From: Aralia elata
Lineage: Eukaryota; Streptophyta; Magnoliopsida; Apiales; Araliaceae
Assembly (NCBI GenBank): GCA_034770075.1
Contig: CM068384.1
Span: 96,870,720-96,934,719 of the forward strand
Reading direction: 5' to 3'
Length of the DNA stretch: 64,000 nt
The stretch's first letter is position 1. Each line of letters opens with the position of its first letter. The translations under genes and the position numbers were made by a program. Under the pieces are notes generated by a model. That model made no database searches and was not told the DNA's origin. It saw nothing but the letters and a program-made list of their open reading frames with translations. Shown here one piece after another: positions 35,113-45,229 of this stretch.

Positions 35113-35979
35113 AGTTATGACACTATCGTGAACTACTCGTCCTCAACTTAACGCATTAATTACAATACTATCGATTTAATACACACAACGCCTAATATCT
35201 ATTATAGCGAGTCAATACACAAAATGCCAAATATCCCTTAATTAATAATACACGCAACGCCTAATATCTATTATACCAAGTCAATACACACAATGCATAA
35301 TATCCATTATAGGCTCGATACTTAACGTGTTAATTATTGCACGCACGAGCCGATACATCTCCTAATATCATTCATTCATAATAAATTCATATACAAGGCT
35401 TGTCAAATAGTCTCTTATCCCTTAGTCTTTAACGGTTTAAACATGAAAAACAATATCAAGAGTTTAGTAAACTTATATCTACATATAATCTCATTACTAA
35501 TTCTCCACTTTATTTCTAACACAATCTTTTCTTAATCTTTTCTAACACAATCTTTTCTTAATCTTTTTTCTTTTCTAGCTTAATCTCATTACTAATTCTC
35601 CACTTTATTTATTTTTTTCATTGCATTAGTTTTGAGCTTCATTGCATCATGCACGGAAAAAACAATAATACTACTAAATAAAAAAGAGAAAAATTCCACT
35701 ACCACAATAATTAAATTTTAAATGACAACAATACCCTTGACCTTTCATCAAATTTTACATAACATACCCCTCCATCAACACACCCAAAATCCCCCATATT
35801 TCTCTCCAATCTTCAAATCAGACCACCAGCCAACCATATGAAACATACATGCAAGGCTAAATCAACCCACACAAGTTATCTCTGTAGGTTGGCTCCATAT
35901 TTTAGAAATGAAGAACTCGATCTGATCTGATCTGACCTGACCGTTAATCATCTCATTCTATGCCATCTTCATCTTTTTC
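35113..35979. other. Region 3' of the SAP gene, with small tandem repeats
   Basis: It holds the degenerate repeat at 35176-35330, a duplicated CTCATTACTAATTCTCCACT block at about 35489 and 35585, and GATCTGATCTGATCTGACCTGACC near 35919. The 3' UTR of the minus-strand SAP gene should lie within about 35650-35979, but I could not place the polyadenylation site. Confidence 0.4.
35176..35330 (+). repeat. Degenerate tandem repeat, about four units
   Basis: Units of about 35-60 bp share AATACACACAA(C/T)GC(C/A)TAATAT(C)CATTATA followed by a GAGTC- or AAGTC-like end. Confidence 0.6.
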
Positions 35980-36444
35980 TCAGACCTTGAGAATCTTAGC
36001 AGCTCTCACCACCGGATTCTCCCGAGCAATCGCCTCCCGTCCGGCTGCCTTGTAATCGTAACTACAGTCGTGCCGATCGGAATACCGATGCTCCGAACAG
36101 AACATCTCTCCGCACCTACACCGAAACCCCATCAATCCAACCTTCCTCTTGCATCCTGAACACCGATTCACCCATTTTCTCTTCAGTTTATTCTTTCCGT
36201 CTTCGGATCTGGATAAAACTCTCAGATCCGATACGTTCTCTTGTGATTTCGCAGAACTTATCCTCAGATCTACAAAGTCAGATGACTTTGGATCTGAGCA
36301 GCTCTCCGGCAACCTCGCAGAACTAAAGCTCTGGTCGTCGGTCCCGGAGAGCTTTGAGGAAGCTGTGGGGATTGGTGGTGAGCATAGGGACATGGATTTA
36401 GGGACCTTCAGCTCCGTCTCCTCTTTCTCTCTCTTCTGAGCCAT
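35980..36444 (-). CDS. AN1 zinc-finger stress-associated protein (SAP5-like, no A20)
   Basis: An intronless 154-codon gene. The N-terminus MAQKREKEETELKVP and the C-terminus CSYDYKAAGREAIARENPVV resemble the plant SAP5 group. The AN1 finger is complete: C95, C98, C109, C111, C116, H119, H125 and C127. SAPs normally also carry an A20 finger near residues 20-45. Here only C21 remains, followed by SPPIPTASSK, so the A20 domain is gone while the frame stays open. Known SAPs act in stress responses, and A20 of SAP5-type proteins is linked to ubiquitin binding and E3 activity, so this protein may have an altered role. Acidic and Ser-rich residues 30-80 form a linker. It is the only convincing host gene here. 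Confidence 0.9.
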   Translation of the reverse strand: MAQKREKEETELKVPKSMSLCSPPIPTASSKLSGTDDQSFSSARLPESCSDPKSSDFVDLRISSAKSQENVSDLRVLSRSEDGKNKLKRKWVNRCSGCKRKVGLMGFRCRCGEMFCSEHRYSDRHDCSYDYKAAGREAIARENPVVRAAKILKV

Positions 36445-36770
36445 AATTTTTTTGGGGCGAGGAGATAGAAAATGATATGTGAATGGGAAACAGTGGCTTA
36501 TTTGGTGATTGAAACGAAATGGAAGAGGTTTTGTTGTTGGATTTTAGAGAGAGAAAGTGGAGAGAGAGATTGGAAGGGGATTTTTTATTGTTTTTTAAGT
36601 AAAGGTTGAAAGGTCGGTAATGATGATGGAATATCGGGCCTACTTCGTTGGAACGCGTAGCAGGCATTTTACTGTACTATTATGACGATATTACCCTTTT
36701 GACTTTCTTTGTGTATTGTGTAGTCTTGGGGTAAATTGGGGGTTTTATATCAGCACTGACGTGTTGCTTT
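36445..36770 (-). promoter_or_regulatory. Putative promoter and 5' leader of the SAP gene
   Basis: Reading upstream from the ATG, the leader is pyrimidine-rich with CTCTCTCTTT runs (36544-36572), usual for plant 5' UTRs. A weak TATA-like AATAAAAAAT lies near 36582-36592. ACGCGT at about 36653-36658 resembles a CGCG or coupling element. TGACGTGT at 36758-36765 contains an ACGT core of the ABRE/as-1 type. These words are suggestive only; stress-inducible SAP genes often carry such elements. Confidence 0.35.
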
Positions 36771-36799
36771 GAAGGCTGAGAAAATGATAGACAGCCTTT

Positions 36800-37531
36800 C
36801 CGTTATTTTATGGTAATGCTATGTTTAGAAATTTAAAGCCATACACTTGTGCTAAAATATTATTTTCTTTCTTTCTTCATAATGAAATTTTTTTGTTTGG
36901 TTAATATTTAATTTTAATGTTAAAAAATAATTATATTATCTAAATAAATATGTATTTAGTGATATATTTATATTTATTTTAATAATATTTTTAAAAATTA
37001 AAAATATTTATTATTTTAATAATATAAATATTATTCTGACATTATCAATAATCTAAATTTATTACTATTTCTTTTTAACATTAGACAAAACAATTAAAAA
37101 ACTATATCTTCTTGGTCATAGATTGGTGGTGTGCCTTCAAATTTGTCAACTAATTTGTATCATTTAAAACGAGATATGTAATGAAAAAGTTATTATGGTT
37201 AAAATTTAAATTTGAGATATTAGGAGATCATATGTTTGATTCTAATTATAACATGATTTTATATTACTTATTGTAAGACTAGTTGTTGTTTTGATGTTCT
37301 CATTTATAAGGAGACTATTGATATTAACTTAAAATTTTAATTTATACTAGTGATGATATGATATCCCTCCATGACGAGGGCTCGGGACCAAGGGAAAAAG
37401 AAAATATTCATTCTTATGAGTTATGACCACTTAAAATAATCGTAATTTTTTCTGACATTTTTTTTAAATATGAAATTTGTAAAGTGCATAGTTAAATAAT
37501 AAGTGGACATAGGTACACTTATGAACCATTC
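36800..37531. other. AT-rich intergenic DNA
   Basis: No coding region seen. The only GC-rich patch is CTCCATGACGAGGGCTCGGG near 37366. Confidence 0.4.
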
Positions 37532-38179
37532 GGTTGTTAAAACCCAGATCGTAGGATTGTATATGATCGCGATTTTATAGAAGGAAAACGATCCGAATTT
37601 AAATAAGATAGCAAATATATAGGATCACATACGCATATCAAAGTCAACTAAAACACGTATTTTGGCTTCTTTTTTTACTTATACAAGTGACTCAACTAAA
37701 TCGAAAACTTTTAAACTCCTAATTTCTAAAGCTTTAAAGCCCAATACAACTCTAAACTTTTAATTTAATAACAATAACTATGGATGAATGCATTTGATTT
37801 TTTAATATTGTTACTAGGTACTTCTTTCATTAGTTCAATAAGTTTATAGTACATAATTAGAGTTCAAGTTGATTGATTGATATTTATCACTTAATATATG
37901 TGAAATAAGTAATTGAATTTTACAAGTATTAAATTAATTTTACTAAACATATAGCAAGTAATGTAAGAATTTACACTTTAATCTTCTCTAATAATTTAAA
38001 TATGAGATGATACAAATATAAAATATTATTATGGCAAGTTTTGCGTATTGTAACTACATTTTCGTATTAAAATAATTTATATATTTTCTCATAGAATCTT
38101 ACGATTCTACGATCTGAATTTACAATCCAATGATGTGTACCCCAAAACGATCCTGTACGGGATCCCGATTTTAACAACC
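37532..38179. mobile_element. Candidate 648-bp DNA transposon with GGTTGTTAAAA ends
   Basis: The left end GGTTGTTAAAACCCAGATCG is mirrored by the right end, which reads GGTTGTTAAAATCGGGATCC on the reverse strand. Further inner words (GATCGTAGGATTGTA and GATCGTAGAATCGTA) also pair in inverted order. No ORF is present. Flanking duplications were not clear, so the superfamily is unknown. Confidence 0.5.
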
Positions 38180-38189
38180 TTAGATTATA

Positions 38190-39100
38190 CGTACAAAATA
38201 TTGTCATAAAATGAGTATTTGGTAAAATATCCTCATAAAAGAAATTGGAACAAAATAATTTTTTTGTTCTAAATTATAAAATCAAGTTTGATTTAAAAAT
38301 TAATTTGATATTTTTAAATTTAAAATCGAAAAAACTATACACCCCTCAACTAGGTATATATAATGAGTTTTCATTACTATGAACTCGACAAGCCCAATAA
38401 GATTTTAAGTCTAATTTATCTAGTATGTGACTATAGACTATAAATCTCAAGAACTTTAAACATGGTCATGAAACACAAATCTCTGTTATTTTTAAAATTT
38501 TTAACTTTTTAAATTTGATAACCCTTGGTCGATATGAAAAGTCGAGAATGTCTCTGAGGGGTAAAATGACTATAATGGCCCTTAACAATCTTGAGCTGTA
38601 CGTACAAAACATTGGCATAAAATGAGTATTTAGTAAAATATCCTCATAGGAACAAAATATTTCTTCTATTCTAAATTATAAAATAAAGTTTGAGTTATAC
38701 GCACAAAACATCGGCATAAAATGAGTATTTGATAAAATATCCTCATAAAAAAATTGAAACAAAATATTCCTTGTGTTCTAAATTATAAAATCAAGTTTGA
38801 TTTTTAAAATTAATTTGAGATTTTTTTTAATTTAAAATCGAAAAAATTATACACCCCACAACTAGGTATATATAATGAGTTTTCATAACTATGAATCTCG
38901 ACAAGCCCAATAAGTTTCTAAGTCTAATTTATCTAGTATGTGACTATAGACTATAAATCTCAATAACTTTAAACATGGTCATGAAAAACAAATCTCTGTT
39001 ATTTTTTAAAATTTTAACCTTTTAAATTTGATAACCCTTGGTCCATATGAAAAGTCGAGAATGTCTCTGAGGGGTAAAATGACTATAATGGCCCTTAAGT
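38190..39100 (+). repeat. Tandem direct duplication, two and a third copies
   Basis: The unit from CATAAAATGAGTATTTGGTAA to GTAAAATGACTATAATGGCC occurs at about 38205-38580 and 38715-39093, offset 510-513 bp. A partial third copy lies between at 38600-38700. Copies differ by scattered substitutions. No protein frame was found, and the unit itself looks like an old MITE (TTCTAAATTATAAAATCAAG). Confidence 0.85.
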
Positions 39101-39104
39101 AGAA

Positions 39105-39632
39105 CATGTGTCTTTTCTTGATTGGTTATATTTTGATATCCTCACAGTTATAATTTGTCCAAGTTCAGTCATCCTTATGTCTTTTAAACCAATTTCAAAA
39201 TGTGTTTTTATTAGAACTTTCGTTTTTTAGTTCAATGGTTTAATTATCGGTTCAAGGCTCAAGGGGACATGATCTTCTTTTATCATTTTAAGGAATTAGT
39301 TAATCGTTGCGTAATCTCAGCATTCAATATCTTGAATAATCTCATTTTTTTAATTCTCCCAAAATTATTTATGCACGAAAACATCCCCTTAATAACTGCA
39401 TGACAAAATAAAATTTATTAAATGATGAAATTCACAAAGTACTTAATTATGATCACTCTATTCCGTAGAATGAGCCCTAGTTTGTTTTTGAAGTCAATAG
39501 AAAAATAAAATAAAAAATTAATTGCTAATAAATAAAAGATGCATAAAATAGAGCTAAGATGGTTAGAAATCTTGTAATTCATGCACAGATTATTGTACAA
39601 GATGAAAAAGAGAACAACAGTGTATTGAAAAA
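39105..39632. other. Intergenic DNA before the LINE relic
   Basis: No gene recognised. A minus-strand frame over 39418-39705 is hydrophobic low-complexity translation of AT-rich DNA. Confidence 0.4.
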
Positions 39633-39900
39633 ATGAATGAAACAAAGCGAGAGCAAATTTCAAACGAACATCATGAACCACCGACACCACCACCGGCGGA
39701 TCCACCTCCGTTACCTTCCATTCCAGATGGTCAAGCTCCAGGAACCTCCTTCAAAGATATGTTGATTGGGGATAATACAAATTTGAAGTAGATTTTTAGC
39801 GATGCAGAAGATGAGGAGATGGGGATTGATGAGGATGAGAAAGTGTTGGATATGCAACAGGAGACTCCCTTTATTATAAATAAAGTAGAAGTTTAGTTTG
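39633..39900 (+). pseudogene. Probable LINE ORF1 start, broken
   Basis: ATG 39633 opens MNETKREQI, then a proline-rich stretch PPTPPPADPPPLP, then PGTSFKDMLIG, a phrase common near the N-terminus of plant LINE ORF1 (gag-like) proteins. A TAG at about 39789 stops it, and an acidic stretch FSDAEDEEMGIDEDE continues in frame. With the RNase H remnant at 42098 it suggests the two ends of one decayed LINE. Confidence 0.45.
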
Positions 39901-40229
39901 TAATCAATGGAAACATGACTCTATGGTAGTTTAGTTTGTTGATAGTATAAACTTTTACTTTATTATAAATAAAGTAAAAGTTTGTAAGGCAACATGTTGA
40001 TAGTCCTTGATAGTGGCCCTTGGTTTGTTGGCACAAGTTTTCTCTCTATGATTAAATGAAAACATGACTCTAGGGCAGTTTGGGTAAGATTCTCAAATCT
40101 TCGTGTGGATCGAATACTATGGTTCAGAAGTTCTTTGGAACTTGGCAAAAAGAGTGGATAAACTTATTTCAGATAGATGTTGTTACCTAGCCAATCTAGA
40201 GGTAGATTTGCCTGTATCTGTATAGAGGT

Positions 40230-41495
40230 TGTTGAGATATAAAGTCTCACATCGGGCAACTAAGACCTGAAGACTCAATATATAACTTGAGAGACTACTC
40301 CACTCATTGTCAATTAATTTTGAGTTGGATACTTCAATATGGTATCAGAGTAGACACCATTTATGTGCAGACCCAACAGTCACCCGATTAAAATTGTGCA
40401 CGTGTTTGGCTCAAAATTACGCCACACGTGAAGGGGCGTGTTGAGATATAAAGTCCTATATCGGGCAACTAAGACTTGAAGACTCAATATATAACTTGGG
40501 GCAAAGGTGCAAAAATACCCCTATGGTTTACCCCGAAATCCCACTTCCACCTTGAACTTTTTTTTTTCCAAAAGTACCCTTGACGTTATAAATTTCAGGT
40601 CAACTCTACCCCTCCCGTTAACGGAGGGGCCACCTAGACTAACGCGGCTGACGAGGCTGGACAAAATTTGGTGACAAGGCATTCTTCTCAGATCTATATT
40701 CTCTCTCTAAAGTTTTCTCTCTAAACCCAACTCCATTTTCTCTATCTAAAGTTCTCTCTATAAACTCATTCTTCTTAAATCTATTTTTCTCTCTAAACCC
40801 ATTCTCTAAAACTTCTGGAACTAATGATTTGTTGAAGATTTATTGAACTATTGATATTGACCGGTGATATTGTTCAAAATTTTCCTTCTAGATCCCCAAT
40901 TTGCATGTGCTCTGATGTTAGCTTTTTTTTCTCTTGCAATTTTTTTTGGTTTTCTTCTCACTTTCGATGGTGATGATTGGTTGGAGATATGTGAGGATGA
41001 CTGGAAATGAGGAGTTTTGGGTGGAGGTCGATTTTTCATGATACCGATTTAGGTTGATTTCTTCCAATGATTTTGGTTTAAATTGATCTGATCTTGTCTT
41101 GGCTTTGAAAAATCTTGGGTTGTGTTCCAATAATCAGATCTTTGTTTCATGAACGATTTTTGTTCAGATCTATGGAAGATGAAATTGTAGATTTTTTTTT
41201 TGATTTAAATTATAAAATATGTTATTACGTTTTTACCCTTTTAAAGCCATGTGGTTGTTGGGCTTGAGTCCAGGTGTCAACCTCATCAGCAAAATATGTC
41301 CGCGTGTCAGCCACGTTAGTCTAGGTGGCATATCCGTTAACGGGAGGGGCAGAGTTGACCTGAAATTTATAACGTCAAGGGTACTTTTGGAAAAAAAAAA
41401 GGTTCAAGGTGGAAGTGGGATTTCAGGGTAAACCACAGGGGTATTTTTGCACCTTTGCCCATATAACTTGAGAGACTATTCCACTTATTGCCAAT
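40230..41495 (+). mobile_element. TRIM-like miniature LTR element, interrupted by a MULE
   Basis: A 107-bp LTR (40230-40336) starts TGTTGAGATATAAAGTC and ends TACTTCA. TGGTATCAGAG (40340-40350), an initiator-Met primer site, follows after three bases. About 90 bp later AAGGGGCG (40431-40438) serves as the polypurine tract, and a second TGTTGAGATATAAAGTCC LTR starts at 40439. This LTR is split at 40498 by the Mutator-like insertion and resumes at 41471, fading after about 41495. Without the insertion the element is roughly 300 bp and has no coding capacity, fitting the TRIM class. No flanking duplication was found, so the end may be truncated. Confidence 0.7.
40499..41460. mobile_element. Mutator-like element, 962 bp, 155-bp inverted repeats
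   Basis: The ends are GGGCAAAGGTGCAAAAATAC and its complement. Pairing extends about 155 bp, to 40653 and from about 41306, with few mismatches. ATATAACTTG flanks both sides (40489-40498 and 41461-41470), a 10-bp duplication within the 9-11 bp of Mutator-like elements. The interior (40655-41300) carries CTCTCTCTAAAG-type runs like a plant 5' UTR and no recognisable protein, so capture of a host leader is possible but unproven. No transposase. Confidence 0.9.
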
Positions 41496-42097
41496 TTGCT
41501 TATCGAAAGAATTGATTGCGAGTCGTGCAATATGAGAATCTCCCATCCTTATTATCCTTATGTGATGCTGGAATCCCTATATCCAGAACAATGCACTTTA
41601 ATAATTTAGTTATGTGATGCTGGAATCCCTATATCCAGAACAATGCACTTTAATAATTTAGTTATGTATCTTGAAATTCCAATTTATAAGGAATTTGACC
41701 AAACTTTTCTTCTAGGATAAATATTTCAAGGTTCAACAACCAGAAGCTTAACTATTTATTCACAGACGACAGTACCTTTTTCGTATTATTTGCTTCTACT
41801 TAACTATTTAGTTATATTGCTCCTTCTCATAATTTTTTGGAAGGAAATATGATGGAATGGATAAAATTAAATGCTCTATCTTCTATTAATAGCTCTTGTT
41901 ATCATGTTCCCTGGGTTTATTGTTATGTTGTGCTATACCGAGTCTATGGATAAATAGGAGCCAAATCATAGGAAGCTCTTGTAAAATGTACGGTATTAAA
42001 TACAGTAAATCAAATGCATCTTGGTCCCCAAAAGAATGTTCATCAAAAAGAGAAGCTGATAGTTCTAATGCCCTCGTCTCCTCCCCCTTTGGGATTT

Positions 42098-42570
42098 GTT
42101 AAGTTAATTTAATACTGATGATAGCGTTAAAGGGGATGGAAAGGCTGGTGCAGCTGCAGTCATCAGAGATCCGAATAAATTTTGGATTTCAAAGGTCTCT
42201 AGGAAACTCTTTGGAGTGACCTCTGTTATGGCAATATTATGGGCAATCTTTGATGGCCTATTATCTCTGTTGAAACATGGGATTTAAGCATGTTATCTTG
42301 GAATCAGATCCTCAAGAAGTATTAAATTTATTACATTCTATTCTGCCTCTGATTTTACATCTTGCCTTACTCATTTACTGGAAAATTGCAGAAGCCTATT
42401 AAGAAAGGAGGCTAGCTGACTGTGTTGCCAACCATGCTACTATCCAAGAAGACATGCTCCAGTTTCATAGAAATGCACATGTTTTTGTTCAATCTATTAC
42501 GACTTTTGATAAGGAAGGGAGGGCCACCCCTAGATGTGTGGTCATAAAACGCTTGATCCTTGTATGCTTT
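42098..42570 (+). pseudogene. LINE RNase H domain and 3' end
   Basis: Pieced frames give NTDDSVKGDGKAGAAAVIRD, then RKLFGVTSVMAILWAIFDGL, VILESDPQEVLNLL, DCVANHATIQ and ATPRCVVI. This is the C-terminal RNase H fold of plant LINE-type polyproteins (RVT_3): the first and LESD aspartates and the final DCVANH are present. The catalytic Glu of the usual AELWA motif has become Ile. Frameshifts and stops occur near 42112, 42286 and 42405. A T-rich then A-rich 3' end follows at 42590-42640. The reverse transcriptase between this and 39633 is missing. Confidence 0.75.
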
Positions 42571-42639
42571 TTGATGTGTTGTTAATATAAGTTATTTTTT
42601 TGTTTGTTTTTTTTTTTAAAAAAGAAAATAAAAATTTGT

Positions 42640-42865
42640 TTATGAGATGGAGCCATGGAGATTGGAGGCAGTATATAACATTTGTAAAAAGTGAACGTTT
42701 TGGATTGGGCCTCTGCTGCGGACTTGGACAGGAGTTGCGTTACATATAGAGCTCATGCTTGAAAATAACCAAACTTAGGAATTTTTTCTATGATAGAGGG
42801 ATTGTAACCATTAGGATGCGTGGCACACGCCATGCATGTGTAGTCAACGATCGGGATTTTTAGTT
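42640..42865. other. Intergenic DNA
   Basis: No gene or clear repeat seen between the LINE 3' end and the MITE. Confidence 0.4.
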
Positions 42866-43007
42866 GAATAATATTATGTGTATAAATTTTACATAAAAAT
42901 TTGTGAAATGTGTAAAATATTCAATGGTAGGTTCTGATTCTTATTTATTTTTTTTATACTGTTTGTGAACAACTTTTTGTGTATAATTTGTGTTTATAAC
43001 ATTAATC
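42866..43007. mobile_element. MITE related to 13126-13331
   Basis: Inverted ends GAATAATATTATG and GATTAATGTTATA are followed by TACATAAAAA and TACACAAAAA. The flanks TTTTTAGTT and TTTTTAATA are an imperfect 9-bp duplication. The shorter interior (142 bp in total) suggests an internally deleted copy. Confidence 0.55.
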
Positions 43008-43577
43008 TTTTTAATATATGGTTAAATACACATCTGTTACACAAAGTATCACTAAATTCATAATTCGGCCCCTAAAGTAACTGGGCTTACAAATTGTTAC
43101 ATAAATTACCTAATTGCATATAATGTCAACCCCAAAATCATTTTTCAACAGAAATTGACTGGAATACCAGACCTGACCGGCAACCCGATTGGTTTTATAT
43201 GGTTTGACCGTATTCAGATACGGTTTAACTTTATTTAAAAATTAAAATACTTCTAAATACAATTAATCTCAAATTAAAATACTTCTAAATACAATTAACC
43301 TCAAATTAAAATACTTCTAAATATAATTCATCCTAAATAATGTTGGCTTTAAAAATATAAAATTAAAAATTATACCCAATAATGTTTAACAAAAAAAATT
43401 AAAAATAGTACTAATTAATACCATATATAGTTAAATCATTTGCTTACTAATTTTTTCACAATAACTCCAAACTATGATCCTTCATATAGCTAACTCCAAG
43501 TTCCTTCTCGAATACACCATATCCAAATTCAAAATCACATACTGATTATAATCCAAATCATATACTAAATTTTTTGA
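43008..43577. repeat. AT-rich DNA with a 32-bp three-copy tandem repeat
   Basis: AAATTAAAATACTTCTAAAT followed by A(C/T)AATT repeats exactly every 32 bp at 43239, 43271 and 43303. Otherwise no gene. Confidence 0.75.
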
Positions 43578-44661
43578 CACTACAACAAAAAAGCTTACTT
43601 TCGACGGAATATTCCGTTGAAACTAGTTTTATTCCATCGGAATATGATTATTTTTGACGGAATATTCCGTCGTAAATTCAGTCAAATGTACATCGGTCGG
43701 GGATAAGTCTGTCGAAAATTTCGTCAGAAATAATTGTTCTTGACGGAATTATACCTGACGAAATTTTCGTCGAAAATATCTTGCCACGTGTTGGTTTTTA
43801 ATTGAATCTGGAAAGATTATTTCTGACGAAAATTTCGTCGGAATTAACTTACACTACTACAAAACAGTAAATAGATAACGCGTAAACAACGTTGTGGTTT
43901 CTATCAGAAAAACGTCGTGGTTAAGGGTGTCATCTATTTGACACCTTTATACAACATTTTTTAAGAAAAAAACGTTGTAGATTTGTTTTCCATAAATTAG
44001 TAGATGTTTGAAAACGTTGTAGTTTAATATATTAGACAACGTTTAGACACATTTACACAACGTTTAGAATGTGTTATCTATTTAGACAAATTTATATAAT
44101 GTTTTTAAACCGTGACTTAAAAATGTTATAATACATGCATGTAACAACTGCTTTTAAATATCGACCATAGAAAGCAACAACAGACGACGTTTTTAAAATG
44201 TTGTAGATTGACTTGCAAATATTCTAATCATGTAACAACGTTGTAGCTGTGCTGCATATACAACATTTTTAAAAAGAAAAAAAAAGTTGTGATTCACTTA
44301 TATTACCAGTGCACCTGCAATCTACTAATCCCATGATATATAGCTAAAAAAGGTCTAAATTCTCATTTAAATTTAAAGCCAAAATGTATCAACCATTCAA
44401 AATCCAATAATACTATTCGTTTACAGTTTCAAATTACTACATCCACAAAAAATATACCAAACTATCCATATATGCATCTCAAATTCACTTTTCAATATAA
44501 ATTACTACTATATTGAATTGTGAATTTGATTACATGCATCCACAAAATAAACCAAACTATCCATAAAATTAAGCTACTACCTAAGCATGTGCAAAAAACC
44601 CTAGGTTCTCCCAAAATACATATATTCATCTAACCCTGTACATATCCACCGTTAACTCGAG

Positions 44662-45192
44662 GCTCTACATGTAGCTGCTCACATACGTTGCCCACTCATC
44701 CCGTACTTCGTCAATTTGTTCTTGTGTGTACGTTAATCCATTTGCCTTATCCCACTGAAATAAAAGAACAACAAATTTAGTATTCAACAAGCTCTGTTAC
44801 GATATAAACTTAAAAGTTTCAATTTCAAAATCTTGATCATATTTAACTTGTATAATACTTAAAAAGATTAAAAATCACAGGAATGACTTTTAACATACTT
44901 CCTACCATCACCATACTGTTTTTCAAGCTTATTGTACATGACCAACCAAATACCATCTATAACCAAATTTATATATCCAAAAAAATGACTAATAAAGCTG
45001 ATAAAAAATAACTAACCTTGGCTACAAAGTCCAAACTACCATCCTCAACTATCTCCTTCATAAAATGCATCACAAAATATCCGCACTCCGTGTGTGTTGA
45101 TTGTACAGGAGTTCCCTAAACACAATTAGTAATTATGTCATGATAAATCAATAAAAATAACAAATGTCCATAAGTAAACATCTTATGCTAAT

Positions 45193-45229
<37 letters not shown>

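Noticed and set aside
36149..36667. Frames at 36149-36439 (+) and 36398-36667 (-) near the SAP gene
   Set aside because: The first is antisense to the SAP coding region. The second translates its leader. Neither shows a domain.
40918..41130. Lys-rich minus-strand frames inside the Mutator-like element
   Set aside because: They contain no known domain and overlap each other in different frames. I keep the possibility of a captured leader only as a finding.
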